A stretch of DNA of 64,000 nucleotides from Luscinia megarhynchos (Eukaryota > Chordata > Aves > Passeriformes > Turdidae): the NCBI GenBank assembly GCA_034336665.1, contig CM067566.1, positions 17,776,330 through 17,840,329 on the forward strand, given 5' to 3'. The notes under the pieces were generated by a model. That model was not told the DNA's origin. It was given only the letters and a program-made list of their open reading frames with translations, and searched no databases. The translations under genes were made by a program, and so were the position numbers. Below are positions 14,369-26,987 of this stretch, piece by piece. Within the stretch, counting starts at the first letter, position 1. Every line of letters begins with the position of its first letter.

Positions 14369-14505
14369 GGCCCTGGAACTGGCTCAGGAGCACAGGCTAA
14401 TAATGCCAAGGTCCCAGGTGTGATCCTTGTGTGGGCCACCCTCTGGAGAGCTGGGCTTCACGATCCTTGTGGGCTCCTTCCAACTCAGAATGTCCTGTGC
14501 CCCTG
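14369..14505 (+). mobile_element. tRNA-Ile-derived SINE with CR1-like tail
   Basis: From 14,369 the sequence follows a tRNA-Ile(AAU) gene: GGCC, then ACTGGCTCAGGAG (A-box side) and GCTAATAATGCCAAGGTC (anticodon arm). It continues with a decayed B box, GGTGTGATCC, and the closing GGGCCACC. The second half (CACGATCCTTGTGGG...CCTTCCAACTCAGAAT) matches the 3' end of CR1, the usual mark of a SINE mobilised by CR1 machinery. This head-tail structure fits TguSINE1, described from zebra finch (family name from memory). The acceptor stem and B box are mutated, so it is a SINE copy and not a working tRNA gene. Confidence 0.75.
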
Positions 14506-14509
14506 CAAT

Positions 14510-16162
14510 TCTCTGCTCTTCAAGTTCACCATGAAAACACCGCCCCACTTTCATACGGGCAGCAAATCTGCTGACAGAGAAACACGTCTGCTTTTTAAAT
14601 AATGAAAATGTCTTCAACATGTTCCTGTCACTGGAAATCACTTCTTGCAGGAGCCATTCTCAAAATCTACCCACATGTAGACTGGATGTAGTAAGGCAGG
14701 GGTTACAGGGGGGAAGAACATAAAAGCACTCATTAACCTAGAAAGAATATATGGAAATATCATAAGTCTTTTAAACTGAAATACTTTTACTTCTGTTAAT
14801 CCAACATGTTCACTCAACAAACAAGACAGAACACTGAAAAATATGGAAGCGTGACATTTTTGGAATTAAAAATGAATTTTAATGTTAGCATCAGAAGCAA
14901 ACTCTTGTCTGCCAGATTAAATCAGAAAACACTACATATCTCCACAATATTCAATATATATATATACACACCTAGGTATGCCCAAAAAAAATCAGTGTAG
15001 AAGTACGAAAATATGTATGGAAAAAGTGGACACATAAAGCATCCCATACTGATGATATAATAAACCAGCAGAAAAGGTAGACAGAGCAAGGCTGAATTAT
15101 GAAGGTGCAAATATGCATTTGCAAGCCAAAGTTTGAGAAGGAGTGGGAACAGGACCAGGTTTTATCTTTGTCCAGCTACAAAAGGGAAGGGTTCCCCAGT
15201 TGTAAAGTGTATTTTGCAACACATCAGGTAAATTCATATAGAAGAAAACAAGCTATATTGGGCAGAAAATATGACAGAACTAAAGCAAGTTAATAATTTG
15301 CCAAGGGCAGAGAACATATCAACTTCTATGATTTAGTAAGTCTCATTATGTTAGAGCCTGCCTTGATCCAGAAGCCAAGAAATTATGTGACTTGTCTTTT
15401 CTTATTTCAATTTCTAACATTCCTGATCACATAGAAAATTGAAAAAGCAAGCCCAGCAGTTCAAAATCCTGAAAACAATATTAAAAAGTCCTCAAAAATC
15501 ATTAGAGACATGATGATTTTAAACAAGCTGATTTTAGCCTGCTGATTTATTAAAAGCCAACCATTTTATCTGCTTTCTGAATGAATCATGGCAATTTATG
15601 AAGACACTGAAAGCTGTTCTGAGCAATAGGAAAAAGAGCCAACAGTGAGACAGACACAAAAGACCCAACCACCAATGAATCATTTGAAGGTATCCCCAAT
15701 GCACATAATTATTATACCCATTAAGCAACATTCACTGCAATTAAGTATTGTTTGGCTTAAATCAGTTACCTGGAATGTCTTCTGATCAGGCCTGTTCCAA
15801 TTAAGTGGCACTTACTTATTACCCTAATCATGCAGTATCAGTTCAAAGCAGCATAGTACAGCTTCACCTTGAAAGCAATCAGCCTAACATTTGGCAACCA
15901 AAAGCAAGAGCCCTTGAATTTCCAAACGACAGAAAACTTATATATAAGTATAAAACATCATTACAGTGTCTTCTCTCATTTCCTTTTATTTCTAGAATTC
16001 TCCTCACATAATTCTTAAAGCTGCTACCAGTTGAAGAAGCCCTGTTTAAAAACAAAAGAGAGATTAAACACATACTAAATGCCACATATTGTGCTATTCC
16101 TGAAAATGAGGTTGATGGGGAGAACAAGAAATACAGAAACAGCAGGACAATGCTTAAAACTT
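14510..16162. other. Non-coding DNA, nothing recognised
   Basis: AT-rich sequence with short AT runs (for example near 14,955). No exon, RNA gene or transposable element was recognised on either strand. Confidence 0.45.
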
Positions 16163-16400
16163 TCATAGGATCATGGAATCATTTGGGCTGGAAAAGACCA
16201 TTAAGATCATCAAGTCTAACTACTAACCCAGCACTGCCAAGTCCACCAATAAATCATGTCCTTAAGCACCACATCCACAGATCTTTCAACTATTTCTACA
16301 GATAGTAACTCAAGCACTTCCCCTGGAAGCCTGCTCCAATGGTTAATAACTCTACCATTTGAGTTTAATTTATAAAAATTGAAATTTCTGCACTTTCCTA
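16163..16400 (-). mobile_element. CR1 LINE 3' fragment (reverse orientation)
   Basis: The plus strand reads TAGGATCATGGAATCATTTG, GGCTGGAAAAGACCATTAAG, ATCATCAAGTCTAAC, CCCAGCACTGCCAAGTCCAC and CTTAAGCACCACATC. This is the reverse complement of the 3' terminus of modern avian CR1, including the ATTCTRTG-type tail at its left end. It is 5'-truncated, as most CR1 copies are, and has no intact coding potential. Confidence 0.92.
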
Positions 16401-16789
16401 AACCAGAGCAGACTATACATGACTCTTTAAACGTGTTTTGCCACTCTTTAACTCTGAGTTAGTTATTCTTATGATGAATATCTTTTCGGTTTCAGAGAAT
16501 TATGTATTTTTTGCTCATCTGAAACCTGTGTGCTTCACAATACAAAAGTAGTCACCTCTTTTACATTAAGAATTTCATTAATGCACACATATGAAAGAAA
16601 GTTATTGTAGAAAATGTTGTCGATGGAATTTCTAATGCTTATACAGTAGAGTATTTATGGTTACTACATAGACAAATAAATCTAAATTAACATGAATTAG
16701 ACATTTCAATGTGTACATTTATTTTGGCTTTAAGCTAGATTTAAAAAAAAAAAAAATTAAAATCCTAGCCTGTCAACAGCCCTTTTTTC

Positions 16790-17425
16790 TTCAGGTAATG
16801 TAAGAGTCCATGAAGCAGCAATGCCCTTGTGGCCAGGAGGGATCCTGGGCTGCATGGGGAAGAATGTGGCCAGCAGTTTGAGGGAGGTGATCCTGCCCCT
16901 CTACTTGGCTCTACTGAGGCCACATCTGGAGTGTTGTCCCCAGTTCTGGGATTCTCCATACATAAAGACAAGGAGTTACTGGAGAGGGTCCAGTGGAGGC
17001 CACAAAGATGATGAGTCTGGACCATTTCTCTTCTGAGAAGAGACTGCAGGAGCTGGGCCTGGAGAAGAGAAGGCTGAGAGGGGATCCCATCAATGCATAC
17101 AAATGCCTCAAAGGCTGGTGTCAATGGGTTGGTGCCAGTCACTTTTCCACAGTTCCCAGCACCAGGACAAGGAGCAATAGCCTTAAACTAAAACACAAGA
17201 AGCTGCACCTCAACATGAGGAAGAACTTCTTTACAGTGAGAGTGTCAGAGCACTGGAAAAGGCTGCCCAGAGAAGTCACAGAGTATCCCTCTCTGGAGAC
17301 ACTCAAAACTCACCTGGATGAGTTCCTGTGTCACCTGCTTTAGGTGACTCTGCCTCGGCAGGGGTTGGACTGGATGATCTCCAGAGGTCCATTCCACCCC
17401 TAATGATTCTGTGATCCTGTGATCT
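16790..17425 (+). mobile_element. CR1 LINE 3' part with degraded ORF2 C-terminus
   Basis: This is a 5'-truncated CR1 copy. It contains the diagnostic phrases GTGATCCTGCCCCTCTACTT, CTGAGGCCACATCTGGAGTG, CAGGAGCTGGGCCTGGAGAA and GTTGGACTGGATGATCTCCA, and it ends in the TGATTCTGTGATCCTGTGAT tail. Translation gives fragments of the ORF2 C-terminus, such as [18 protein letters not shown] at 16,880-16,933 and HKKLHLNMRKNFFTVRVSEHW in the next frame. The two pieces are separated by at least one frameshift, so it is a pseudogene copy. It lies head to head with the reverse CR1 at 16,163-16,400. Confidence 0.95.
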
Positions 17426-19761
17426 GGACAGCAGACAGGATGAAGGTACACCCACACACCTGCCAACCTATAGTAACCAACCACTAGAAGACTGAAGTGC
17501 AACCTACCTCTGTTGCCTTTATTATTTAAGCCATTAATTTTAAACTATCTTGAATATTCATACACATCACCACATATTTTAGGAGAACTTTACTCAAGTC
17601 TGGAAGGCACCTTGCTTCTCACATCCAGGCACCTTCAGAAAACAAGCCTTTGATAAATGTTACCCTAAGTCCTCTGGGCTCAGCTCTAAATACAGTTGTC
17701 AGTGCCAAATCAAAACTCTTTGTGGTCACTGACAGTTTATAGGGAATTATTTCAGGCTGTTTCATCTCATGTAAATTTAACACAGATATCAGGACAGGTC
17801 TGTTCCAGTGTTCAGTTTCAAAAATCTGCAAAAAGCTTACAGAAATCTACAATCAAGATATAAATCATCAAATCAGATTGGGAAGCAGAGCCCTGCACTG
17901 TGGAACTACATAAGAAACTGACCATGCTAGGTTTGTTTTCAAGAACTATAGCAGGTCCTCAGAGTCCTGCCTGTGATTTACAAACATCATAGGCATTCAT
18001 TATTAAAAAGAGACTTCAGTTACAGTGATCAATTTCTGTGACTACTGGCAATTCTCTGCATAATGCAGCCTAGCAAGGTTTCCATACAGCTTTCCATGAA
18101 ATGTGGTTGCAAGCTGTCTTCACACATTAAGTATCAGAGGCATGCATGTCAAGAGATATAGATTCTTGTTGTTTAACATTTGGTTGCTTAAAAAGCTCAA
18201 AAATTCAGTAAATACTAAACAATTAGCTGCTGAAAGTCAGCCCTATTTAAGATGTCTGAAGTTGAGCTTCAAAAACCTCATCTCCCAAAATCATTACTTC
18301 CTTGCAAATGGGCAGGGGAAAAAATAAAAATCACAACCTCAACACACATCTACAGAAAACTGATTCATTATCTATAACTCTTCAGCGAGGAAAAATCCAG
18401 ACCTACTGAAAAAAAAAAAGAAGCTCCCAATGTTTTCATCTCAAATCTTTCCCAGAAAAAGCTCTTCATTCTGATTTACTTAGTACCTCTCCCAGTTTAG
18501 TGCTTTTAGAGCAAACAGGCTGAATTCAGTGAGTCTCTCGAGGCTGCAGCTGACCCAGGCTACCACCCCTACAGACCTCTAGCTGCTCATCATCACCTCT
18601 TGACGATCACCCAGCATGACAGCACATCACTACTGCACTCCACTCAAGCTCCTTCAAAATAAAGGCAGCTTTGCTTCCTGTTGTAAAGATTCATAACAGA
18701 ATTTTTTCAGTGTTCTATTAGTTTAGGTCATTTTGAAAGAGCCAGTTAGGGAGCAAATGAGTGAGCAGTTAAGCTTGACAATTTGGATGGAGAGCCTTCT
18801 GTCCCAAAGTCACACTAACACAGTGGGGCAGCAAAGTGAACAACTGGCAGGGTAACTTCCTTAGCACACCTACAGGCAATCACTGATGGTAAAATACATG
18901 GATTTCACTCTTCCTTGCTTGCTTGATCCTGAGCCTGTTTGGATAAAATAAAGTACTAAGGTGCAGATCAATGAACAGAAAATACAACATATGTACAGGG
19001 TGGTAGACTATATCCTGAACAGTCATGACTCAGTTAACTCAACAAGTATTGAAGCACACAAGTTACTCAATGTGAACTCTTATTGTGATACTGCAGAAAA
19101 AAATGAAATTGAACCTTGAACATAACGAAGAGAAGCAGGTAAATGAATTCCTCTCTGCAGTACTGACAGCATTGTAGAGACCAATACTGAAGTACCCTCT
19201 TGTGCTTCTGGCATCTGATTTTCCTGAAAGGAAATCAGAAAGTTGGAAGGAAAACAGAGAAGTTATGCAAATGTACTTGAAGTCTGCAAAAAATGTCCTC
19301 TGGTAAGAGTCTTAAAGAGGTCACTTTGATTAGCTTAATAAAAAAAAAAGACACTGGTGTCCTGAATAAAAGTACTTTTTGCAGGTAGAAACAAAAACAT
19401 ACTGAAGGGCTTCCCAACCTTCCAGGTCAAGTCATAAGGAGAACTTTTGCTTAGAAGATTAATTCTGAACAACTCTAATGAAAAACAGGACTTTCTAAGG
19501 ACAGCAAACAATAAGAATGATGAACCAATACAGTAAGTAGCAAAAGCTTTACTGAATGCTTCACACCTTCCTTCAGATAAATACTTATATTTTGTAAAAT
19601 ATTTTGGTCAAATCAACTTCAAACACTAAGCACAGTTTTCAATTCAATAGAGAGATAACTGAATAGTAAGTCATGGCTGAATCATCTGGTCAAACTCTGG
19701 CTAAATCTGTGGCTTTATGAAATTGTATTATTCTCAAACCAAATCTCCTCCATTTCCTCTA

Positions 19762-19803
19762 CACATGCAAATGTGATACATGCAAATGTGAAACATGCAA
19801 ATT
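19762..19803. promoter_or_regulatory. Triple octamer (POU-type) motif array
   Basis: Three perfect copies of ATGCAAAT sit at 19,765-19,772, 19,780-19,787 and 19,795-19,802, exactly 15 bp apart, within a 15-bp tandem unit (ACATGCAAATGTGAT). ATGCAAAT is the consensus for POU/OCT transcription factors. Whether it is bound in vivo is unknown. It may be a simple tandem duplication. Confidence 0.35.
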
Positions 19804-22800
19804 ACAAATATGATCAGTTCTTAAAACAATTCTTAAAAGGAGATCTTTAATTTGCTGTATATTTTACTGCTGAGGACAAGACAACTAAAGAATTTATCAC
19901 CTTAGCTACCTTGGTTATATCATTTCACTCAGCCAGTGTTATCTCCTTGTCTCCCACACAAGAGTCATGCTGTTATCAAAGCCTTTCTCACTAAACAATT
20001 ATTTCCTTTTATGATTTCTTCTGGCTGGTCAAAGATAAGGGCTTACAGTGAGGTTGATTAGTGTTGCAAACAAATAGGAGTAATACTGGAGGAGATATAA
20101 CTAAGCTGAAGTAATCAGCACTATTAATAACCTTTTGATTTCTAATCAAATACAGCTCTGACTTTTGCTGCCACTTTGCTTTACATCTTCTAAACTACAA
20201 AAGAATTAATATTTCATAAAATATTCTCAATACGCCAGTCCTTTTATTCTCTTGTTTGCTTTTTGTCTTATACTTAATAATCTTCACTAACCAAAATTTT
20301 TAAAAAATCTATTTTAAACAGTTCTATACTTTATACAGCCTTTCCTGCTAACAAGATATAATTATATATAAGAGTATGAAATTCTGCTTTATTTTTTTAA
20401 TCTAGAAACATTTCTGAAGACAGTAAAATCACATTTCTTGATATTTGCATTAAAAAGAACCCAACACAAAGACACAAAACCAACCAAACAACAATCCTTG
20501 CCTGAGACATACAACTGCAGCAAAACCCAGTTCATACAGTTAACATATGGCAAAATTACATCCAAAAATAGGAACCTAACATGTTAGGCCTTAGAAACCT
20601 GCACTGCCACATCCTTTCACAATCCTGGGCAGCTACTAATCCCATGATGCTCATTCTGCTCAAGTAATGGGCAATGTCCCTTACAGAAAACACCTGGAAC
20701 CACTAGAAATACACCATTCCTCATCCTCTGTAAATCCCAGATAGACACCATACTCTTCCAAACATGCAAAGCCTTTCACTGAGACTCTCTAAGGGGAATT
20801 ACATCCAAAGCACCAAGTCCTGTAGTCCAGTCTACTCATGGGAGAAGCTCAGTGGTTTCATGGACACATATGCTTGTGATCTCCACCAGTATAATTATTT
20901 TATAATGGTCTCTCCATGATATTTCAAAATATTATTTCTTTCCCATGAAAAAAAAAAAAAAAGAAGGAAAACATATGCATAACAATCTTTTTTTTTTTCC
21001 TGCTTGCATTGCTATTTTACAGTTGCAATAGTTTTAGGAAAGTTGAATGCTGCTGAATGAGTTTACAGCTCATTCAGAGAGGAAGGTTTAGTGTTAATTC
21101 CAGAGACACTTCTGTACACTTGGAGTGTCATTGCTCCATACATCATGCAGCCCCAGCATGTGCACAGGGACAACATCCTTGCTTCACAATGCTCTAATGA
21201 ACAGATTCCCATTTCAAATGACACTTATTTGCAACAAGAGTAACATAAATTAAGTTTGCTTGTTTAATTTTGCAGCAATTTTTGTAATTTATCACATTTA
21301 ATTTTTTAAATTAATTTAACAGCAATTGCTGCTGTTTTGTTTTTCCATCTTGGCCATTTATTTTACGCAACAATCAAGAACAAGAAGAATAAGAAAGGAA
21401 TCACAAAACTAGAACTTTCTTCACATGAAAAGCTCTCTTTTTCACAAAACTGCTGTCTACCAGCAGACTTTAAAATAGACAGACATCAATGTTAAAGTTA
21501 AATAACTACACTAAACACAAAAGGGAAAAAATACTACCTGAAACATGGTAAATATTTTCCAGTTTTCACCTAAAGAATTCCTTTCAGAGATGAAAGTCAA
21601 AGATGAAGAAAACAAAAATTGTAATGAGATGTGTGTTAAATGTTGGCCTGTAGAGATTTGAAAAGACTGTGAGCTGCCTTATAAAATGGCAAGATAGCAA
21701 TATAAATACACAATATGCACCAAGATAAACTAGTCATTTTTATTTTCCATTTTTGTCTCAACTTTATTTGTTATCATAGTAAAGAATAAGTATTTCTTCT
21801 TTTGATTTTTAACATTATTTTAAAAGCTAACGTGCAATTGAAAGGTTCTTTTTGTCATGGATATGCCCAAAATTTTCTTTCTAATGCTGTTTGTTTAGAT
21901 CTGTCCAAGTTCACATCCATAAAACAACCAATTTATTTTCTAAAGGTATCCTCTAACCTCACAGTAAATAAACAGGAAAAAAACATTAATTTAAATAACT
22001 ATTTAAAAACGAAAAAAAGAACCAAATCATGAACTGCCCTTAATTAACTTTACTTCCCAAAAAAGCCACACATCTGTTTTCACAGCTGGACATGATTCAA
22101 CCACTGGTAACCAGAAAAAAGCCCCAGTGTGTTAAAACATTCTAGCCAAAAACTGATACTCCAGCAAAGATGGCTACTATGCCAGCACAATCTGAGCAGC
22201 TGTTAGGACAACCTTTGTTTATACTGAAAGGGCATGAGACATCCTGATGCTATTACTACTAAGCCAGCAAATCTTATTGGAAAGACACCACTGGTTGAAA
22301 ATGGACAATGCAAAAGCACAACATGCATTTTACCAATCAAGCATGTGAGAACAGTGATGTATAATAATCCACTCTCTACCCACTTTTCTACAACAGATTC
22401 TGCAGGGCTCATCTTCTGGAAAAAAAATTCTTTGTAAATTATTTTTAATACAGCTGTTATTATAAGCATCAGAAAAAAATCAATTAACAACGCTGCCCTA
22501 ACTCTTTAAGAAAAAAAAGGACATAGATAAATAGGGAAAGATTATGCTATTTCTTTTACAGCATTATTCTTATTCTGTAAGTGATATCAAAGAGCCACAA
22601 CCCTCTCCTTCCCCCCCCTTTTGGCTTTGACATCACACAGAGAAAAGTATTCCTTTCACTCTCTCTTGTATAGCTGGAGCATCCAAGCTCTGCATATTGT
22701 TATCACTTTCTATCCTTGACTACGAATTATTTTAATCCTCTAGCAATTAACAGTCTTTTTGATGGAAATTTAAAAAAAAAGGCTAGGAGTGCAACCTTAC

Positions 22801-25800
22801 TTTTGTTTTGCTAATTTATCTGGTCAGTAGTTCTCTTTTCTCATTGTTTCACAGAGCTTCAAATATTTAAGTGTGTGCATGTCCTACTTACAATATTTTT
22901 TTCCATTACATGTTTACAGCCATCTTATTTTTTTCCTTTTCTTTAAACCTGGACTTTCCCACTCTCAAGTATGTTTCATGGAAGGCTTTCTGTCATCATT
23001 TTGCATTTTAGAGCACCACCTATTCATTTAATCACACAGCTTTTTGGTTGGGAGAAGAGTAATCATCTTTTATTTGTAAAACCATTTTGAAAACAGAGAC
23101 TGAACTGCCACAGAAGAAGAGGCAGGTTTCCTTTACCATGACCAGGTCTCCTTGATCTCCTCACTGCTATCTTGCTCCCACCACAATTACCATCAGTATT
23201 TGTAATGTATTCAAAGCACAGCAAGATCTTGACATGCAAGATGGAAGCAAAGTTCTCTGTCCTCCAGACACAGCTGTTTAAGGCCCCAATCCAATGCACC
23301 ACACATCCATTCTAAACCTGTAAAGCAGCTCCCTTGACTTCCAAGTGTTTACTCTTGAGCAATTAAGTGGTCTGCTGGATCAGGGCCTAGGCAATCTGAG
23401 AGACAGAGAGGTAGCAGGCAGATATAACAAGAAGCATCATGAATGACAAGTCAAAGTTTAGCAGATATATCAACTCACAATGTGCTGTTTGACTCAAAAA
23501 ATGTAATTAAAAAAGGAAATAGAAAAAGAAATGGTTGAAGTAAATTATCTTGTTGGAGTGAGTTTGTGAGTTTTACAATCCAAATAAACCTCTGACATTG
23601 CAAATTGCTCAGTCCAGGGAGCCCATGACAACTGTGGATATGTTTTATGGATGCACACATTCCCAAAATAAAGTTCCATCAGCCCTTCAGGAATCATTAC
23701 ACCAGACACACATTCTAAGCCTCAAAAAATGTCACTGCAAACACGCAGTATCCTAACATTGATCTGCTCTAGCCCACGTCAGTTTGCTCTGAAAGATAAA
23801 AAGAAGGGCCAAGCAAATAGACAGATTTATAGTCAAAATGAGAAGGCAAATGATTTTTACAACCAACAGCTGCCTCAAAAAAAAACCTTAGGATAAAGCT
23901 CCATCTTAAACAATCAGCTCCATGGTCTCAAAAGGAGGCTAAAAGGCTGAATATAGGACCCTGAATTGCAAGCTATACTATTCCCATTCTTTTTTTTCCC
24001 CTCTTAATTACTTCAATGTTTGGTAGAGTGAAGCAAATGAAATATACGTCATTAGTCTTTTTTTAATTATTAGAAAAATGAAAAGCTATTGTTCATCTGA
24101 TCTACAGACTGATCCAAGTATGGCAGCAGACACCAACCTAAAGAAACAAGTAACAGATGAATAGAGTGAAATGCAGCAGAGTGATGAATGGGGTTTGGGT
24201 CAGTTTGTTCCACAGTTTTCCAAGTGTAAAATAAGATTACTCATTTTTAATAATTAGACAACAATGACTTTCAAGGCACCAGGTAGATGAAAGCCTACAT
24301 GATCTTCCTTAATGGGTTCATGACTTCAATGAGTCAAAGGGGAAAGCATGAGATAGCAAAAAGTGCTTGTTCAACAAGGATGAAATCCAGCATCAGTAAT
24401 AAAGAAAAAGAGGTGGTACTAATGGTAAACAGGGAAAAAGTAAATTATTCAAAGGCTTTAAAAGGACAAGAGGTGTCAAGTCTAAAGTACTAAATGAGAC
24501 AAAGTATGGTCTTCAATTTGAATTTTTAAGTAAGACCAAGAGAGTAGGTGGGGCAATCTAGACACTGCGTACAATCAGGGCTTACATTGTATACAGAATG
24601 GATGGATACATCGGGTCACTGGGGATGACTGAGGAAAAGGCTGATTAATTCACAGCGACAGGAAATGGTGTAGGTGGTGACTTTTAGGTCAGAGCTTTAG
24701 GGGATCAGAAATAAACAGATATGCAAGTCAGAATGTAGAAATAATCAGAATTTAGAAAGAGCCTCCTTGAAAGGAAGGGGATGAAAATGACGCTTGGATT
24801 ACGTCCTTTGGAGATATGAAGAAAGTCTCTGCAATGGAAAGAGATTGAGTGTGATTCTGAACTGTTTCTCACACTGGTTTTGTCTGTGGATTGGTATTTC
24901 TCCAAGCATGAATAACTCTGTATAATACAGAAACAGATTGCAGCAACTGACAGTGAAAAACTTTCTTTGTGAAATTCAAACTAGGAAACTCATTAAAGTA
25001 CAAGATATTGCCTCCCCCTACTCAGTAGAAACTGACAGCATTCACTCATTCTAGCAACTGTAATAATGTCTCCTTTTCTTCTTTATCCTTCTAATAACCA
25101 GAACATAGATCATGGGGTCAGAAGTGGCAGAAAAATTTACATCACCTTCAGCAGGCTATGCATACAGCCTACAACACTTACTCTTAATTCTTCCCTCCTC
25201 CACAATTTCAATCTTAATCTACTATTACCAGAGTGTTGTGAAGTTCTCTAATCATCAGCAGCATGATTTGTGGTTCAGTGCTACCCTCCTGGAACATTTG
25301 TACAGGTGAATATATCTGTAAAAGTATGAGAAAAGCTTCACACAAGGATGACAGAGGGAAACTACACTTTAAAAAATCCATATATTTTCTGGAATGTGTT
25401 TTCGTGAGGGGGATGATTAAATATTCTATATGCAATTAGTAAATTGTCAATAGAATTCAATAAATGTTGTTTAAAAAAAAACCTAATTATTTGTTACAAT
25501 AACCACCATTTTGTTTGTGAAGGTTTGTAAACTACTTCCATTTGAGAAGTAATTGATTCCATTTTTATCATTTGCTCAAGTTTATGTGGTTGTTCACATC
25601 CAAAGAGATGATAACATCTATTTGCAGCAAATTATACATTAAATTCCTCATTCAAAAGCTGTAATGGAAAACAAAATGCTAATTTGTGCTGTAAACGGAA
25701 GTACAGAATCATAATCACTCATTGTTAACATTAGGAACTAAATTGCTCTTGCAAATAATAAAATGGGTTAAAAATGTGGAGAGCTTTTGCAAGCCAAAGT

Positions 25801-26969
25801 ACCAGTGCCTCTTACTCGCTCATGTGTTATATTACAAGTGATGAAAGGAACCTTTCCTCTTCATGCCAGCACAAACTACCCCTTTTGAGGGAAAGAATAA
25901 TGGCCTTATGATTGCAACACAAGGGTGCATGTCAGGTGACCCGTTCTATCCACAAGTATCCAACCAGCTTCCCAAACTGGGGCTGCCATGCACTCTGCTA
26001 GACAAACTCGACTGGATGCCAGGGCTGGCTACACGAGCAAGAGCTGCAGAACTGTAAAACTGGAAGAGTCAGACACCTGGTGCCAAGGATCCCGTGTCTG
26101 CACCTCATGCTCTGCACCACACACTTCAGGGTATGGTTTGATAATTTAACTTCACCCTAGACCTGATCTCATCTCATTAGATGAATATAAATCTGTAGCT
26201 CCAATGCACTTGGGGTACTCCTGGAACACATCTCACAGTCCAGCTCTATCCAAAAGGAATTCTGATCAGTTGCAATGAGATCAGCCTACAACGCTAACCA
26301 AAGCACAGCAGTGCTGGGATGAGCACAGCACACTCCTGCCTTCAAAAAAGTGCTGGTGTAGACACACCTCTCCTCATTTTGGGTCACAGTGAGTTCACGT
26401 GGAACCGCAAATACCCAATTTCTCCTTCCAAAATTAGCACCAGTGTCACAAGTGCTATAACCAGAGCAAGGGTCGCTCTGCTGCTAATCTCTCTTCACTT
26501 TAACTTTTACCTTTAGAGAGGAGACAGTCACACACAGCTCTGCAGCAGAAGGAGAATCTTAACTGCCACTTGTAGAGAACAGAGTCTAAGACAAAAAAAA
26601 CGTGGAGTTGTTTGGCTTCTGTCCATTTCAGCAGTTCTACAGCCTTGTAAGTTTTAAATGTACAAGGGAGTTTTGCTCACACAGCAAACAGACACATCAT
26701 AGGAAATTAAAAAACCACCGACACATTAGGACTGTGCACCTGCTCTCCCACATTTCATTAAGCCTCTACACCTAAATGTACGTCAGGTTTTCTCCTATGT
26801 GCATCCGTTGTGCTGGTATCCCTCAGTGATACCTTCTGGTCACGGCAAGACAAACTGGATCACAAGCATCCACGCTGCCTCAGGAAAAAAAACACTAAAA
26901 ATCCCATTAACTTTCAGTAAATCAGATCAGATCATTATGATCTAAATTTTATAATGTGTTAAAAAAACA

Positions 26970-26987
26970 TGTAAATATTTGTAAATA
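26970..26987. promoter_or_regulatory. Paired forkhead motifs
   Basis: Two direct copies of TGTAAATA (26,970-26,977 and 26,980-26,987) are spaced 10 bp apart, one helical turn. This octamer matches the forkhead (FOX) consensus TGTAAAYA. It lies in AT-rich DNA about 5.6 kb downstream of the distal first exon on the minus strand. The functional role is inference only. Confidence 0.3.

Noticed and set aside
14369..14439. Functional tRNA-Ile gene
   Set aside because: The acceptor stem and B box are mutated, and the sequence runs straight into a CR1 tail, as in a SINE.
16993..17343. Protein-coding gene (116 codons)
   Set aside because: This is the degraded C-terminal ORF2 remnant of a 5'-truncated CR1 with frameshifts.
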